A stretch of 64,000 nucleotides of DNA, from contig JAJAGP010000218.1 in NCBI GenBank assembly GCA_025084515.1, positions 496,001 to 560,000 on the forward strand. The letters are read 5' to 3'. The notes under the pieces are model-generated. The model did not search any database and had not been told where the DNA came from. It worked only from the letters and a program-made list of their open reading frames with translations. Below, in pieces: positions 1 through 11,946 of the stretch. Numbering within the stretch: the stretch's first letter is position 1; the number at the start of each line of letters is the position of its first letter. The position numbers and the translations under genes are program-made. This DNA comes from Ancistrus triradiatus (taxonomy: Eukaryota > Chordata > Actinopteri > Siluriformes > Loricariidae).

Positions 1-627
1 CATCAGGTATGAATGTCACTGCCTTTGTCTAGTGTTTTTAACGTTGTTAAGTCGCAAAACTTTCCTCTCTCCAAAAACAGGCTTGAAACAGGCTTTTGTT
101 AACAAAACTATATGATAACACAATATGAGCAAGATAATGCCTCAGTAATACAAGCAGATAAGCTGCTGAGATAGACAATTATGATATCTACTGTTGATTG
201 GTTCTTGTTTACACACTATAAATTCTGCTTCAAAATAAATAGACAGAAAGAAAAGCTATATGTTCCTGACTGATTCTTTGAGAGATGAACCGAGTCTCGC
301 AGATGCTGAGGTAACACACTTCTTGTGGCATCGTGCTGCTATCAATGAATGGATATGAATATCCAAAATCCAGCTGGCCAATAGACCAACCTAAAAGTGT
401 CCCTCTGAAGGAGATTAAGTATTCAAAGTTTTGGGATTTGACACTTAATAATTCAAACAATATTGCAGTAATAACAAATACAATTTAAGTCATGCAAACA
501 ATTACCATGTTTAGACACCGTGCCATGTTTATACACATGCAAACAATTACCATGTTTATGTACAGTGACCATTACACATGCTTTAAATGTCATATAACAA
601 TATCATAATCAACTTTATAATACTGAC
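1..627 (-). other. Probable intron of the lnx2-like gene, truncated by the window edge
   Basis: On the minus strand this lies just after a consensus donor (AG|GTCAGT, G of GT at 627) that ends the LNX exon. I see no exon, tRNA or recognisable repeat. Positions 485-560 contain a short imperfect direct repeat around 'caaacaattaccatgttta'. The remaining LNX exons must lie to the left of the window. Confidence 0.6.
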
Positions 628-1022
628 CTATTTTGCAGGTGAGGCTGGAGTTCACAGCGCTGCATGATCTGCTGGCACTCACTATGGAAAGGACACAGCA
701 CAGTGAGCTTGTCGAGCAGGTTGCGCACCAGCAGGCTTGCAGAGCGGCACTGCTGCAGGGACACACGCTGCCGGTCGACGGGGCAGAAGTCCTGATCACG
801 CAGAAAACTGCTCAGGCACTGCAGGCAGTATGTGTGACCGCACGGCGTGTCCACGGGCTGCAGCAGGGGCTGCAGGCATATGTGGCACACCAGCTCGTCA
901 TCTACCTCCTCTTGGTACTCATACACGTGACTGTGTTGGCTTTCGTGGGATTGCCCACAATCCTTACACACTCGTGCCCATGTCAAGCTTCCTGCTGGTG
1001 CCAGTGCCTTGTGCTCTGCCAT
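628..1022 (-). CDS. lnx2: LNX2-like E3 ubiquitin ligase, first coding exon (partial)
   Basis: This exon encodes the N-terminus of a Ligand-of-Numb-protein-X ubiquitin ligase. Known LNX proteins carry a RING at the N-terminus followed by four PDZ domains and ubiquitinate targets such as Numb. Visible: 131 codons plus 2 nt. A RING of C3HC3D type has C46, C49, C61, H63, C66, C69, C80 and D83, embedded in the LNX signature EVDDELVCHICLQPLLQP. A second Cys/His cluster follows (CPFHSEC...MQRC). LVCHICLQPLLQP, LLDKL and MQRC resemble LNX2 more than LNX1, so fish lnx2a or lnx2b is likely; I cannot separate them. I chose the ATG at 1022 for its Kozak context (ACCATGG); an in-frame GTG upstream is not a likely start. 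The exon ends at a consensus donor. Its 5' limit is probably 1106, after the acceptor-like tract 'tcttgttttgacag'. The PDZ exons lie outside the window. Confidence 0.9.
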
Positions 1023-1106
1023 GGTCCTGGGAGCTCTACTCAGTCCACTCACAGAAAAGTTTGCTGAACCCCCGACTTGCTATTTGAGCCTCGCTAGGCA
1101 CAAAGA

Positions 1107-2145
1107 CTGTCAAAACAAGATTTCAAACCCAAGATGAAGGAGAAGTCTGTTCTCTTTGTCTCCTCATCTTACATTTTTTGGTTGAAAAGGGAACAAAGGA
1201 AAAACTGTTGCTAGTTGAGGAAGGCTCTTTTTCGGTTCTGCTCGACTAGACAGGAAATGACAGAAATCCACTTAACATCAACAACACACGGACAGAAGTG
1301 CAGCTGTATCCTCGGCACAAATTTCCTCAGGAACTTCAGCTTAGTTGGGTGTCGTGCTTCAAGTAGTTTAGTAGCTTAGTTCCATTAAAGTTCCAGCAAG
1401 GCAAAAAAAAATCACCTATGGATGAGAAAGAATATCGTAAAGGAAAAATGAGAGTACAGCATAAACTTTACCAATGTAAAAATAATCCAACCATGTCACC
1501 ATATATGCACACTATATCATACATATTTCTCATGGTGCAGTTACAAGAAGATAAATCCCATCTAGCTAACACTTTACAGTTCAAAACAAATGAAGAATGA
1601 AATGAAAACGCATGCTTTCCTCTATACATTTGTGATAAAAAATAAAAAAAAATGTTCTTCAGGTTTTCCCACCCACCTCACATCCTGAATACTTATGGCA
1701 GACTCCTGGCAGCCACCACTTGCAAACAGAAAAAGAAATAAAATAAATACGCAGACTACCTCCAGCCTAACTGAAACTGAAGCCCTTCCTCTACGTTGCT
1801 GTGTGCGCACACACAAAGACATGAAGCCAGAGAGAGCCGTGTGAATAACTAGACTGAAGCTGAGTGGAGAGAGGTGTTTGGTATCTGTCCATACAGATTC
1901 AAGAGGAGGGTCGGGGTGTATGTGTGTGCATGTGTGTATGTAACTGATCATGTGTTTGGCTAGAGGTAGGAAGTAGGGAGTTCATGCATTGATGTTGCAC
2001 AAGTGAGGGTGGAGTTTTCCAACAGGCAGTGTAGCCCATGTGCAAGTCTTGTTTCTGGGTCTACCCACACCATCTGTGCAAATTACTGTATTATTTGCAT
2101 TTGCCTATTCACACACCAATATCAGATGAGGTGATGAAAACCATA
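1107..2145. other. No gene seen; probable lnx intron 1
   Basis: AT-rich sequence with no exon-like open frame. Short open frames here have no recognisable domains. On the minus strand a good acceptor tract adjoins position 1106, which makes this the 3' end of a long first intron. Confidence 0.4.
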
Positions 2146-2147
2146 TA

Positions 2148-3786
2148 CAGTGCATCCGGAAAGTATTCACAGCGCTTCACTTTTTCCACATTTTGTTACG
2201 TTACAGCCTTATTCCAAATTGTATTAAATTAATCTCTTTCCTCAAAATTCTACACAAAATACCCCATTATGACCATGTGAAAAAAAGTTTCTTGAAAGTT
2301 TTTGAAAATTTATTAAAATTAAAAAAAACAAAGAAATCATATTTACATAAGTATTCACAGCCTTTGCTTAATACTTTGTAGAACCACCTTTGGCAGCAAC
2401 TACAGCCTCAAGTCTTTTTGAATATGATGCCACAAGCTTGGCACACCTATCTTTAGGCAGTTTTGCCCATTCTTCTTTGCAGTACCTCTGAAGCTCCATC
2501 AGGTTGGATGGGAGACGTCTGTGCACAGCCATTTTCAGATCTCTTCAGAGATGTTCAATCGGATTCAAGTCTGGGCTCTGGCTGGGCCACTCCAGGACAT
2601 TCACAGAGTGGTCCTGAAACCACTCCTTTGAGATCTTGGCTGTGTGCTTCGGGTCGTTGTATTGCTGAAAAATGAACCGTCGCCCCAGTCTGAGGTCAAG
2701 AGCGTGCTGGTGCAGGTTTTCATCCAGGATGTCTCTGTACATTGCTGCATTCATCTTTCCCTCTATCCTGACTAGTCTGCCAGTTCCTGCTGCTGAAAAA
2801 CATCCCCATAGCATGATGCTGCCACCACCATGCTTGACTGTAGGGATGGTATTGGCCTCGTGATGAGCAGTGCCTGGTTTTCTTCAAACATGACGCCTGG
2901 CATTCACACCAAAGAGCTCAATCTTTGTCTCATCAGACCAGAGAATTTTGTTTCTCATAGTCTGAGAGTCCTTCAGGTGCCTTTTGGCAAATTCCAGACA
3001 GACTGCCTTCTGCCTTTTACTAAGGAGTGGCTTTCGCCTGGCCACTCTGCCATACAGGCCTGATTGGTGGATTGCTGCAGAGATGGTTGTTCTTCTGCAA
3101 GGTTCTCCTCTCTCCACGGAGCAACGCTCGAGCTCTGACAGAGTGACCATCGGGTTCTTGGTCACCTCCCTGACCAAGGCCCTTCTTCCCCAATCGTTCA
3201 ATTTAGACAGCCGGCCAGCTCTAGGAAGAGTCCTGGTGGTTCCAAACTTCTTCCATTTACCAATGATGGAGGCCAGTGTGCTCATTGGGACCTTCAAAGC
3301 AGCAGAAATTTTTCTGTATCCTTCTCCAGATTTGTGCCTCGAGACAATTTTGTCTTGGAGGTCTACAGACAATTCCTTTGACTTCATGCTTGGTGTTTGT
3401 GCGCTGACATGCAGTCAACTGTGGGATCTTCTATAGACAGGTGTGTGCCTATCCAAATCATTTCCAATCAACTGGATTTACCACAGGTGGACTCCATTTA
3501 AGCTGTAGAAACATCTCAAGGATGATCAGTGGAAACAGGATGCACCTGACCTCAATTTTGAGCTTCATGGCGAAGGCTGTGAATACTTACGTAAATGTGA
3601 TTTCTTAGTTTTTTATTTTTAATACATTTTCAGAACTCTCAAGAAAACTTTTTTCATATGGTCATAATGGGGTATTTTGTGTAGAATTTTGAGGAAAGAG
3701 ATTAATTTCATACAATTTGAAATAAGCCTGTAACATAACAAAATGTGGAAAAAGTGAAGCGCTGGGAACACTTTCCGGATGCACTG
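2148..3786 (-). mobile_element. Tc1/mariner element, full length, with nearly intact transposase frame
   Basis: The element is bounded by TA duplications (2146-2147 and 3787-3788) and starts CAGTGCATCCGGAAAG with the inverted match at the right end. The terminal inverted repeats run roughly 150 bp or more. The minus-strand transposase can be followed in one frame from ATG 3387 to a stop at 2368-2370: 340 codons including the stop, the normal Tc1 size. It has the paired-like helix-turn-helix N-terminus (MKSKELS...), the first catalytic motif WSDETKIELFG, a GGGSIMLWGCF block and the terminal SQSPDLNPIEHL motif carrying the catalytic Glu. Two in-frame TGA codons break it, at 2884-2886 and 2545-2547, both where the family has Trp. 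The second catalytic Asp is Tyr (QQYNDPKH). The copy is dead but young-looking, because no frameshift is seen. Confidence 0.93.
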
Positions 3787-3948
3787 TACAATAATGAGTG
3801 ATGTGCAACGAAGACGAACAAACTAATTAAACAACCAAGAACATTTTACTGTACTATGCCACAAATTGATAAAAATAGATTAACCACTTTTTTTCTAAGC
3901 CAGAACCCAATTATCAAAGTCCAAGTAAACTCGTTTTGGAATAACAAT

Positions 3949-4305
3949 GGGGAAGCACGATGGTGCAGCGGTTAGAGCACAGCCTCATAGCTCCAGCGTT
4001 CCTGGTTCAATCCCGACTTTGGACTCCTACTGTGTGGAGTTTGCATGTCCTCCCTGTATTCATGTGGGTTTTCTCTGGGTACTCCAGTTTCCTCCCACAT
4101 TCCAAAGACGTGTGTGTTACAGTAACTGGTGTTTCTCAAGTGCCCTTAGAGTGCAAGTGTGTGTATGAGAGTGAGTGTATATGCCCCAAGATGGACTGGT
4201 ACCCTGTTTGGGTTGTTCCTGATTGGTGCCCGTGCTGCCGCCTAGATGTCGGCCTTCTCGCGACCCTTTTCAGAATTAAGTGGATAAGAAAATGAATGAA
4301 TGACT
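3949..4305 (+). mobile_element. tRNA-derived SINE with perfect target-site duplication
   Basis: The 5' tRNA-like head has an A-box-like segment (gtgcagcggttagagc) and a B-box-like ggttcaatcc. It is followed by the common fish SINE body 'tgtggagtttgcatgtcctc' and a (tgaa)n tail. A 10-bp perfect duplication, gaataacaat, flanks it at 3939-3948 and 4306-4315, so the insertion boundaries are exact. Confidence 0.9.
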
Positions 4306-4519
4306 GAATAACAATACTGTAGCCACTTGCTAACAAGGAAATAATTATTCACTTTGCCTTCCAATGATACGGATAAAACACAAATGTCTGTGGCTGAATT
4401 ACACAAGTGAAAAGGTTTAACAGACTGTACTACATCACCTCAACAACCAATCTGCAGTGCAGGTCCACAAACAAAGATTGGAGTTAAGAGTTTAAAAGCA
4501 GAAGTGGGTCAATCATGTG

Positions 4520-5028
4520 TATGTGTGTAACTACCTTACCGGTCATGTGCTTGCTTGCTTACAGCTCATGTTTGGGCTTGGTTGATGTGTTTTGAGACGT
4601 TTTGTGCAAGTGTTTGCGTGCATGACTTTCAACTACCTACTTGTCACAAGTTGTAAATGGTGTCAATAAGAGTATGTGTCTGTCCTAAGTAGTACTCTTT
4701 TGTTTGTCCCACCACTACCTGTATATTCTCTCTCACTTATAACTATATAAACTGGTTCACATTCACTCTGACACTCCGTTTCATCTGGCTGATCTACCAT
4801 GTTGTTCGTAATACAGTCTATCAATGCATTTTTGGCTTCTGTCAAACAATTTTCCATCCCCTCAAGTGTTTCCCTTCACAGGATCATAATACTTTTTATA
4901 TAACAATTACTGTATTTTCTATAATTACTGCAAATTTCCATAAATTAAACATGCTGTGACATTAAGGCTGCTGTGTAGATGGTGGCATTCCACTCGTTTT
5001 CAGCAGGATCGCTGACGCATTAACGTAT
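4520..5028. repeat. Duplicated non-coding segment (copy 1; copy 2 at 17793-18328)
   Basis: About 510 bp align colinearly and in the same orientation with 17793-18328, including 'actggttcacattcactc', 'tttcatctggctgatct', 'ctgctgtgtagatggt' and many shared stretches, with small indels. No open frame is shared. It could be a local segmental duplication or two copies of an undescribed dispersed element. Confidence 0.8.
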
Positions 5029-5538
5029 CGTTTGCAAACATTTTCTTGCGAAAACACCCTTTACATTTACATTACAGTAGCATAAAATGACTATGTAACT
5101 ATGGCAATGTCTGGTCAAGTCCATTTCGGTCAACATTCTGTTTTACAGAATAGCTTACCTTCTCCGCCCCCATTTGGCAGATAGCCTAATGAGAGTCTAA
5201 TCAGTCATCTCTGACAATGTTTGCCTTACTACAGAAGCACAAAAAATAGTAAGAATGGAGACAGAAGATACCAACAATTTGAAGATATTAAAACATAGAA
5301 TGAGAAGATACTGAAAACTGAAGTGATCACAGAAAAAAAAAAATACTACATCTAAGAAAAGATGCAACACATCTAACCATTAGTACCAAAAGTACATTTT
5401 CCCCAAGACCTGCTGAAAATGTGCTTTAGTTTGTTTGCTTATATATTTAAAATAGGTCTGGTCTGAAAATTGTTAGCCTCCGATGCATCCTTTCACCCAA
5501 ACAACAAATAATGTTTAAAATAAAAGATATTCAAGTTA
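5029..5538. other. No gene or known repeat recognised
   Basis: AT-rich, with short A-tracts (for example near 5331-5343) and no exon-like frame. Confidence 0.4.
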
Positions 5539-6757
5539 TAGTGGTGCCTGAAAGTCTGTGAACCCTTTAGAATTTTCTATATTTCTGCTTAAATATGACC
5601 TAAAACATTATCATATTTTCACACAAGTCCTAAAAGTAGATTAAGTTAAACAAATGAGACAAACATGTTATACTTGGTCATTTATTTATTGAAGAAAATG
5701 ATCCAATATTACATATTAGTGAGAAGTATGTGAACCTCTAGGATTAGCAGTTAATTTGAAATTAGAGTCAGGTGTTTTCAATGGGATGACAATCAGGTGT
5801 GAGTGGGCACCCTGTTTTATTTAAAGAACAGGGATCTATCAAAGTCTGCTCTTCACAACACGTTTGTGGAAGTGTATCATGGCACAAAGAAAGGACATTT
5901 CTGAGAACCTCAGAAAGAAAGTTGTTGATGCTCATCAGGCTGGAAGAGGTTACAAAGCCCTCTCTAAAAAGTTTGGACTCCACCAATCCACAGTCAGACA
6001 GATTGTGTACAAATGGAGGAAATTCAAGACCATTGTTACCCTCCCCAGGAGTGGTCGACCAACAAAGAGCACTCCAAGAGCAAGGCGTGTAACAGTTGGC
6101 GAGGTCACAAAGGAACCCAGGGTAACTTCCAAGCAACTGAAGGCCTCTCTCACATTGGCTAATGTTAAATGTTTATTAGTCCACCATCAGAAGAACACTG
6201 AACAACAATGGTGTGCATGGCTGGGTTGCATGGAGAAAGCCACTGCTCTCCAAAAAGAACATTGCTGCTTGTCTGCAGTTTGGTAAAGATCAGGTGGACA
6301 AGCCAGAATTAGCTATTGGAAGAATGTTTTGTGAATGGATGAGACCAAAATAGAACTTTTTGGTTTAAAAGAGAAGCGTTATGTTTGGAGAAAACATTTC
6401 ATTCCAGCATAAGAACCTTATCCCATCTGTGAAACATGGTGGTGGTGGTAGTATCATGGTTTGGGCCTGTTTTGCTGCATCTGGGCCAGAACGGCTTGCA
6501 ATCATTGACGGAACAAGGAATTCACACCAGATACTGAAAGCAAAGGTTCATATACTTTTGCCACTCACTAATATGTAATATTGGATCGTTTTCCTCAATA
6601 AATAAATGGCCAAGTATACATTTTTTGTCTCATTTGTTTAACTGTGATCTTTTTTTCTACTTTTAGGACTTGTGGGAAAATCTGATGTTGTTTTTGGTCA
6701 TATTTAGACAGAAAAATAGATAATTCTAAATGGTTCACAAACTTTCAAGCACCACTG
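5539..6757 (+). mobile_element. Tc1/mariner element, internally deleted (family 2)
   Basis: TA duplications lie at 5537-5538 and 6758-6759. Terminal repeats begin (c/t)AGTGGTGC.TGAAAGT. The transposase starts at ATG 5879 (MAQRKDISENLRKKVVDAHQ...), carries the HTH DNA-binding region and the GRPTKSTPRA linker, then frameshifts near 6166 by one extra base. The first catalytic region survives as a remnant (MDETKIELFG), preceded by a stop. The frame then jumps at 6510-6523 from 'ggaacaaggaattc' directly into 3' flanking/ITR sequence, which removes both downstream catalytic residues. The same jump is found in the copy at 43347. Confidence 0.9.
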
Positions 6758-7095
6758 TATATGCCACAAAGCCTGTGCTCAGTTTTCTCATAAAGACAAT
6801 TGACAAACCATTTGATCACGGGTGCACAAACTTTTACAGAGGACTGTTCTGTTGGAGAACATAAATAAATCCATATGATCAAGGATCTTTAAAAGTTTAA
6901 CTTTCATAATGTCAAACATGGAATTGGCTTTTTTTTTTTTTTTTGTCACTACACAAAAATGGGGTAATTAAGACCACACCTACATAATTAATGCAGTTCT
7001 GTACAATAATTAAGATCTAAAACATATGAGAACACATAACTGCAAGAAATGTTGGCAAATACATAAGCAACATGGTTAGATGCAAGAAGTACATA

Positions 7096-8274
7096 CAGTG
7101 GTGTGAAAAAGTGTTTGACCCTTCCTGATTTCCTATTTTTTTTGCATGTTTGTCGCACTTAAGGTCAGGACTTTGACTATGCCACTCCTGATGTGTGGCT
7201 TGCTGATGTGTTTTGGATCATTGTCGTGCTGCAGAACCCAAGTTCATTTCAGCTTCAGGTCACGAACAGATGGCCGGACATTCTCCTTCAGGATTTTTTG
7301 GTAGACAGCAGAATTCATAGTTCTATTTATCACAGCAAGTCTTCCAGGTCCTGAAGCAGCAAAACAGCTCCAGACCATCACACTACCACCACCATATTTT
7401 ACTGTTGGTATAATATTCTTTTTCTGAAATGCTGTGTTACTCTTACACCAGATGTAATGGGACAACACCTTACACAGAGTTCAACTTTTGTCCTGTCAGT
7501 AAACAGAATGTTTTCCCAAAACATGTTTTCCCGAGCTTTAATGTTCTTTTTGCTCAGCAGTGGTTTTCGTCTTGGAACTCTGCCATGCAGGCCATTTTTG
7601 CCCAGTCTCTTTCTTATGGTGGAGGCACAAACACTGACCTTAACTGGCCTTCAGTTCTTTGGATGTTGCTGTGGGGTCTTTTGTGACCTCTTGGATGTGT
7701 CGTCTCTGTGCTCTTGGGGTAATTTTGGTGTACCGGCCACTCCTGGGAAGGTTCGCCACTGGTCCGTCATTTGTGGATAATAGTTCTCACTGTGGTTTGC
7801 TGGAGTCCCAAAGCTTTAAAAATGGCTTTATAACCCTTTCCAGACTGATAGATCTCAATTACTTTCATTCTCAATTGTTCCTGAATTTATTTGGATCTCG
7901 GCATGATGTGTAGCTTTTAAGGATCTTTTGGAGTACTTCACTTTGTCAGACAGGTCCTATTTAAGTGATGTCCTGATTGAGAACAGATGTGGCAATAATC
8001 AGGCCTGGCTGTGGCTAGAGACAGTGAACTCAGGTGTGATAAACCATAGTTAAGTTATGTTTTAACTTTTTCACACAGGGCCATGTAGGTTTGGATTTTT
8101 CTTTTCCCTTAATAATAAACACCTTAATTTAAAAACTGCATTTTGCGTTTATTTGTGTTGTCTTTGACTAATATTTAAATTGGTTTGATGTTACAAAACA
8201 CTTGAGTGACAAACATGCAAAAAAAAAAAAAAAAAGGGAAATCAGGAAGGGGCAAACACTTTTTCACCCCACTG
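7096..8274 (-). mobile_element. Tc1/mariner element, internally deleted (family 3)
   Basis: TA duplications lie at 7094-7095 and 8275-8276; the ends read CAGTGGTGTGAAAAAGTG and its complement. The minus-strand transposase begins near 7901, has several frame breaks, and keeps the block FQKKNIIPTVKYGGGSVMVW and the segment around ASGPGRLAVI. Sequence between the 'SQSPDL' remnant (about 7165-7190) and the left terminal repeat is missing, so the catalytic Glu region and C-terminus are deleted. Confidence 0.88.
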
Positions 8275-8591
8275 TAAGTGTATATACCCTGAAAAACCCA
8301 GATGCTTTGATAATATCCAAGAGGTTTTGTTGAATTTCCCCCCAAAAAAACTAACTGCAGCCATACTTTGATTTAAAGCATCAGAATATGCTAAAAATCA
8401 GATAACTGCCTAATTCAATTATTCGACTACAGTCGCGTGTGGCTCAGAGTTCTCTGACCCTCCCCTCTGACACCCTGACCATCCACATTTACAAAAATAA
8501 ATAAATAAATGCATTTAAAATTTTAAATAAACACCAAGCAATGGAGAGCAGTAAATACTTGCCTTGGGAGTGTTCAGAGATTGGATCAAGC

Positions 8592-8784
8592 ATTTACATT
8601 TACAGCATTTAGCAGACGCCCTTATCCAGAGCGACTTACAATTGATGCAATCTTACAATCCAAGCAATTGTGGGTTAAGGACCTTGCTCAAGGACCCAAC
8701 AGTGGCAGCTTGGCAGAGGTGGGATTTGAACACTGGACCTTTTGGTCCATAGTCCAGTACCTTACCCGCTAGGCTACCACAGTC
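8592..8784 (-). mobile_element. tRNA-derived SINE, minus orientation (type B)
   Basis: Read on the minus strand it starts with ggactgtggtagcctagcgg, has a B-box-like ggttcaaat region and ends in the widespread fish tail 'ctgctaaatgctgtaaatg'. It is the same family as the copies at 35258, 52998 and 53198. Confidence 0.85.
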
Positions 8785-9594
8785 CAAGCAAATGTTTATC
8801 AAGCAAATGTGAATAAAAGTCAATAACAATTCATTTAGAAAACCTCAAATAAAGTAACGACTTTAGATGGGCAGTAGGCACTTAAGATAGTGATCACAGT
8901 GTATACACACTGGCTACATGCTAGTTAATCTGATTTTTTAAATGTAATGTAAACATGTATATATAAAAAAAAAAAAGAATGTTAAAATATTTTCACTGGT
9001 TCAGCCTCCCCACTCCCCTGCTGGCCTGCGCTCACATCGTGCTTAACGATCTGGGCTAGAGCATGCTTATGTCATCACATCTCATAGGCCATACTATAAT
9101 AGGTTTATTGATTAAGTAATGCAGTGAATTTCTGCTATTCCTGCAGCATGAATAAGAACATTTTTACGAAGCCAGCTGACATTTTGCACCATGCTCGGCA
9201 CGATTAGCAATCACACGACACGTATAACGTGCCTGAGTTCAACTGAACCGTGCCTGATCCCACTTCTTCAAGCGTACCTGAGCACAATTCAGCGGGAACA
9301 GTACAGAGCAATCACACTAGTCAAAAGAACGGGCACAGGGTCAAATGGGGTTTTCAGATCGCCTACTCCGAGTACCCCCTTAAACACCCCTATCGAAACC
9401 AATAGCTCTCACCATAAGAATAACAATCTAAAAATAACATAGCCTACTAGAAATCAAATTCTGTGGTGTGTTGTTGTAACATAACAGATATACAGTTATG
9501 ACATTTTGAACAATTTCCTCCGTAGTCAGGAACATAGCGGAGTAATACCGATCTGTGCCTCAGCATTAGGGTACGTGCATTCATTCATTTATTT
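8785..9594. other. No gene recognised
   Basis: Intergenic or intronic sequence. An 83-codon open frame at 9191-9442 has no recognisable domain and no splice-site context. I see no repeat boundaries. Confidence 0.35.
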
Positions 9595-9890
9595 TCAAAG
9601 CAGATTTTAAACTCAGCGCTATCGGTCAAGCAGTACAACATGGACATAGAGCAGCTGCGAGAGAATTCAACATTAACGAATCAATGATACGGAAGTGGAG
9701 AAAGCAAGAAGACGCCCTGCGCCAGGTAAAGACCAAACTGAGCTTCCGACGGAACTTAAGAGTTTTGTTTCATTTCATGTGCCTTATAACCCGGTGTGCT
9801 TTATGTATGAAAATATACCCGTTAGCAGTCGATCATTGATATTGCACCTTATAACCCGGTGTGCTTTATAGCCCGAAAAATATGGTATGT
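9595..9890 (+). mobile_element. pogo/Tigger-type transposon remnant with HTH domain
   Basis: The translated stretch at about 9604-9765 reads as a psq/CENP-B-like helix-turn-helix (HGHRAAAREFNINESMIRKW). Directly after it come the fish pogo-type end sequences, 'ccttataacccggtgtgct' twice (9781-9800 and 9845-9864) and a terminal 'gcccgaaaaatatggt'. The catalytic domain is absent. This is an internally deleted, non-autonomous copy. Confidence 0.7.
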
Positions 9891-10148
9891 CTATTTTCTC
9901 CACTTCCCTCTCACCTGAAAGCTTTTTTTCAGTTTTTCATGTATTTAATGGTTGCATATTTAATGATGTTGTTATTTGTGCTAGAAGAAACACACTGTGA
10001 GACAGCAGAGAATGCATACGTGGTACTATCCATGAGGAACAACATGCACGCTCACGGCAAGCGGGCGAAGCCCCTCCACTCTGCACATAGCAGGTAGAAG
10101 CACTAATCAGGAACTTCTCAGAACCATGTCAACCATGCTGACACAAGT

Positions 10149-10334
10149 CAGTGTTTCTCAGTCCTGGTCCTGGCACCCCACCGCTCTGCATGTTTTAGTG
10201 TTTTCCTGCTCCCAATACACCTGATCCAACTACTCAGCTCATTAACGAGCCCGTTATTGTGGGTGTGTTTAAACAGGAGAAGCACTAAATTGTGCAGAGC
10301 AGTGGGTTGCCAGGACCAGGATTGAGAAAGACTG
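10149..10334. mobile_element. Short palindromic hAT-like MITE
   Basis: 186 bp with inverted ends: 'cagtgtttctcagtcctggt' and, at the right, 'ggaccaggattgagaaagac'. It is flanked by an 8-bp near-identical duplication, acacaagt (10141-10148) and acataagt (10335-10342), the length expected for hAT transposition. A related copy lies at 45590-45768. Confidence 0.8.
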
Positions 10335-10342
10335 ACATAAGT

Positions 10343-11438
10343 GAAAGTAAGAGAATATTTCAATATGCTGGAACAAGGGAAAGACGTTTTCCCCAGGCAA
10401 AATAATAAAAATAGGGTTTAAACTAAACTACCCAAATATTTGCTAACCCAAATCTTTTTTCTAAAACATACACCCAGATAGCATGGTTCAATTGAACACT
10501 GATTTGGTACTGTAAGACAAATTTGGTACACTGTCACTAGTTTAAACACAATAACGTGGCTGCACAATATAAATGTATGGGAAGGAGTTTGATGTAATTA
10601 ATATGAAAATTTGTAACTGTGTAACTGCAATGTTGAATGGCTTCGTTTACATTATCCTTCTTTGTGCACAAAATGAGAACACTTCATACTAGCTCTTGTT
10701 GGGATACTAAGGTTGCTGTTGGCTTTAGAGAACAAATAAAGGTTGCGTAATGTGTTTAACTATGATGCTGTTGTCAACAACATGTTTAAAAATCACAGTC
10801 TGGCTTTACAACCACAACATGTAAAGCCCTTTCATTAGCCCAACTGTCAGGCCATTAAACAGTCTGTCCTAACCACCTGAATGTGACATGGTTTGCAAAA
10901 CTGACTGCTTTAACACTTCATTACAGTTGTTTACTATGAAATGTTATATACCTGCTCTAGCTATAAATCTTGTTTTATATTAAGACTCCCATGTACACAA
11001 TGCTATCTTTATTGCTCCACATTCAGGCCTGTGAATCCAGCACGTGTAAATCTGGCACCTGGGCAAATACTACATTCTGCCCTCACCGCTTTCCCAAAGC
11101 AGACGAAAATGTGCCAATTCAGGTAACCATATCAAAAAGCCAACATCACCTGGTGAACTAACCCATAAATACCCACAAAGAACAATCACCACCTGCCTCG
11201 CAAATTGTTAATACCATACTGCTTTGTTATACAAATACAAAACAATGAAATTAACAACAGAAACAGAACAAAATCCATATCACCATGCAACTTAATTGAC
11301 CAATAAACGATTCACCATTAAAGTCAATTATTCTCACAGTGGCGATGGTGAAATCCTGGATGATTTTGAGTGGTAAAGTTTGTGAATGATGCAGTGTTTG
11401 TAGTTAACCAGCTCTCGGTGGATAATCCTACTGATGCT
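10343..11438. other. No gene or known repeat recognised
   Basis: AT-rich sequence. Short open frames overlapping at 10941-11161 show no domain or exon structure. Confidence 0.35.
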
Positions 11439-11439
11439 A

Positions 11440-11946
11440 TACACCGATCTGTCATAACATTAAATCTACCTGCTGTGACATTGTGTAGGGAGCCATCATG
11501 CCACCAAGGCTCTGATCCATCGAATTGATGACTCCATAAGACGTCTGAAGGTGTCCTGCGGTATCTGACACCAAGACATTAGCAGCAGATCCTTTAAGTC
11601 CTGTAAGTAGTGAGGTGGGGCCTCACTGGCTTGGACTTGATTGACCAGCACATCCCACAGATTGCTCAGTGAGATTGAGATCTGGGGAATTGGGAGGCAA
11701 GGTCAACGACCTGAACTCTTTTTCCATGTTCCTCAAATTATCCCTTAACATTTTCTGCAGTGTGGCAGGCTGCATTACTCTGCTGAAAGAGGCCACTGCC
11801 AATAGGGAAAACTGTTGCACTGAAGGGGTATGCTTCGTCAGCAGCTATGTTTAGGTTGGGGTATGTGTCAAATACACATCCACAGAACTGCACAATGTTA
11901 TACACTTCATCTGTCAGTGGGTTCAATGTCATGGCTGATCGGTGTA
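11440..11946 (-). mobile_element. Tc1/mariner-like deletion derivative (family 4)
   Basis: The ends are inverted: 'tacaccgatctgtcataaca' at the left and 'gtcatggctgatcggtgta' at the right, next to TA. Inside, the minus strand holds C-terminal transposase remnants (LPPNSPDLNLTEQ corresponds to the SPDLNPIE motif) joined to the left-hand portion of the element. Most of the transposase is deleted. The copy at about 21740-22320 is the same family in the opposite orientation. Confidence 0.75.

Noticed and set aside
737..1087. Plus-strand open frames of 116 and 144 codons over the LNX exon
   Set aside because: They are antisense shadows of the RING exon; the minus strand shows the real domain, Kozak start and splice donor.
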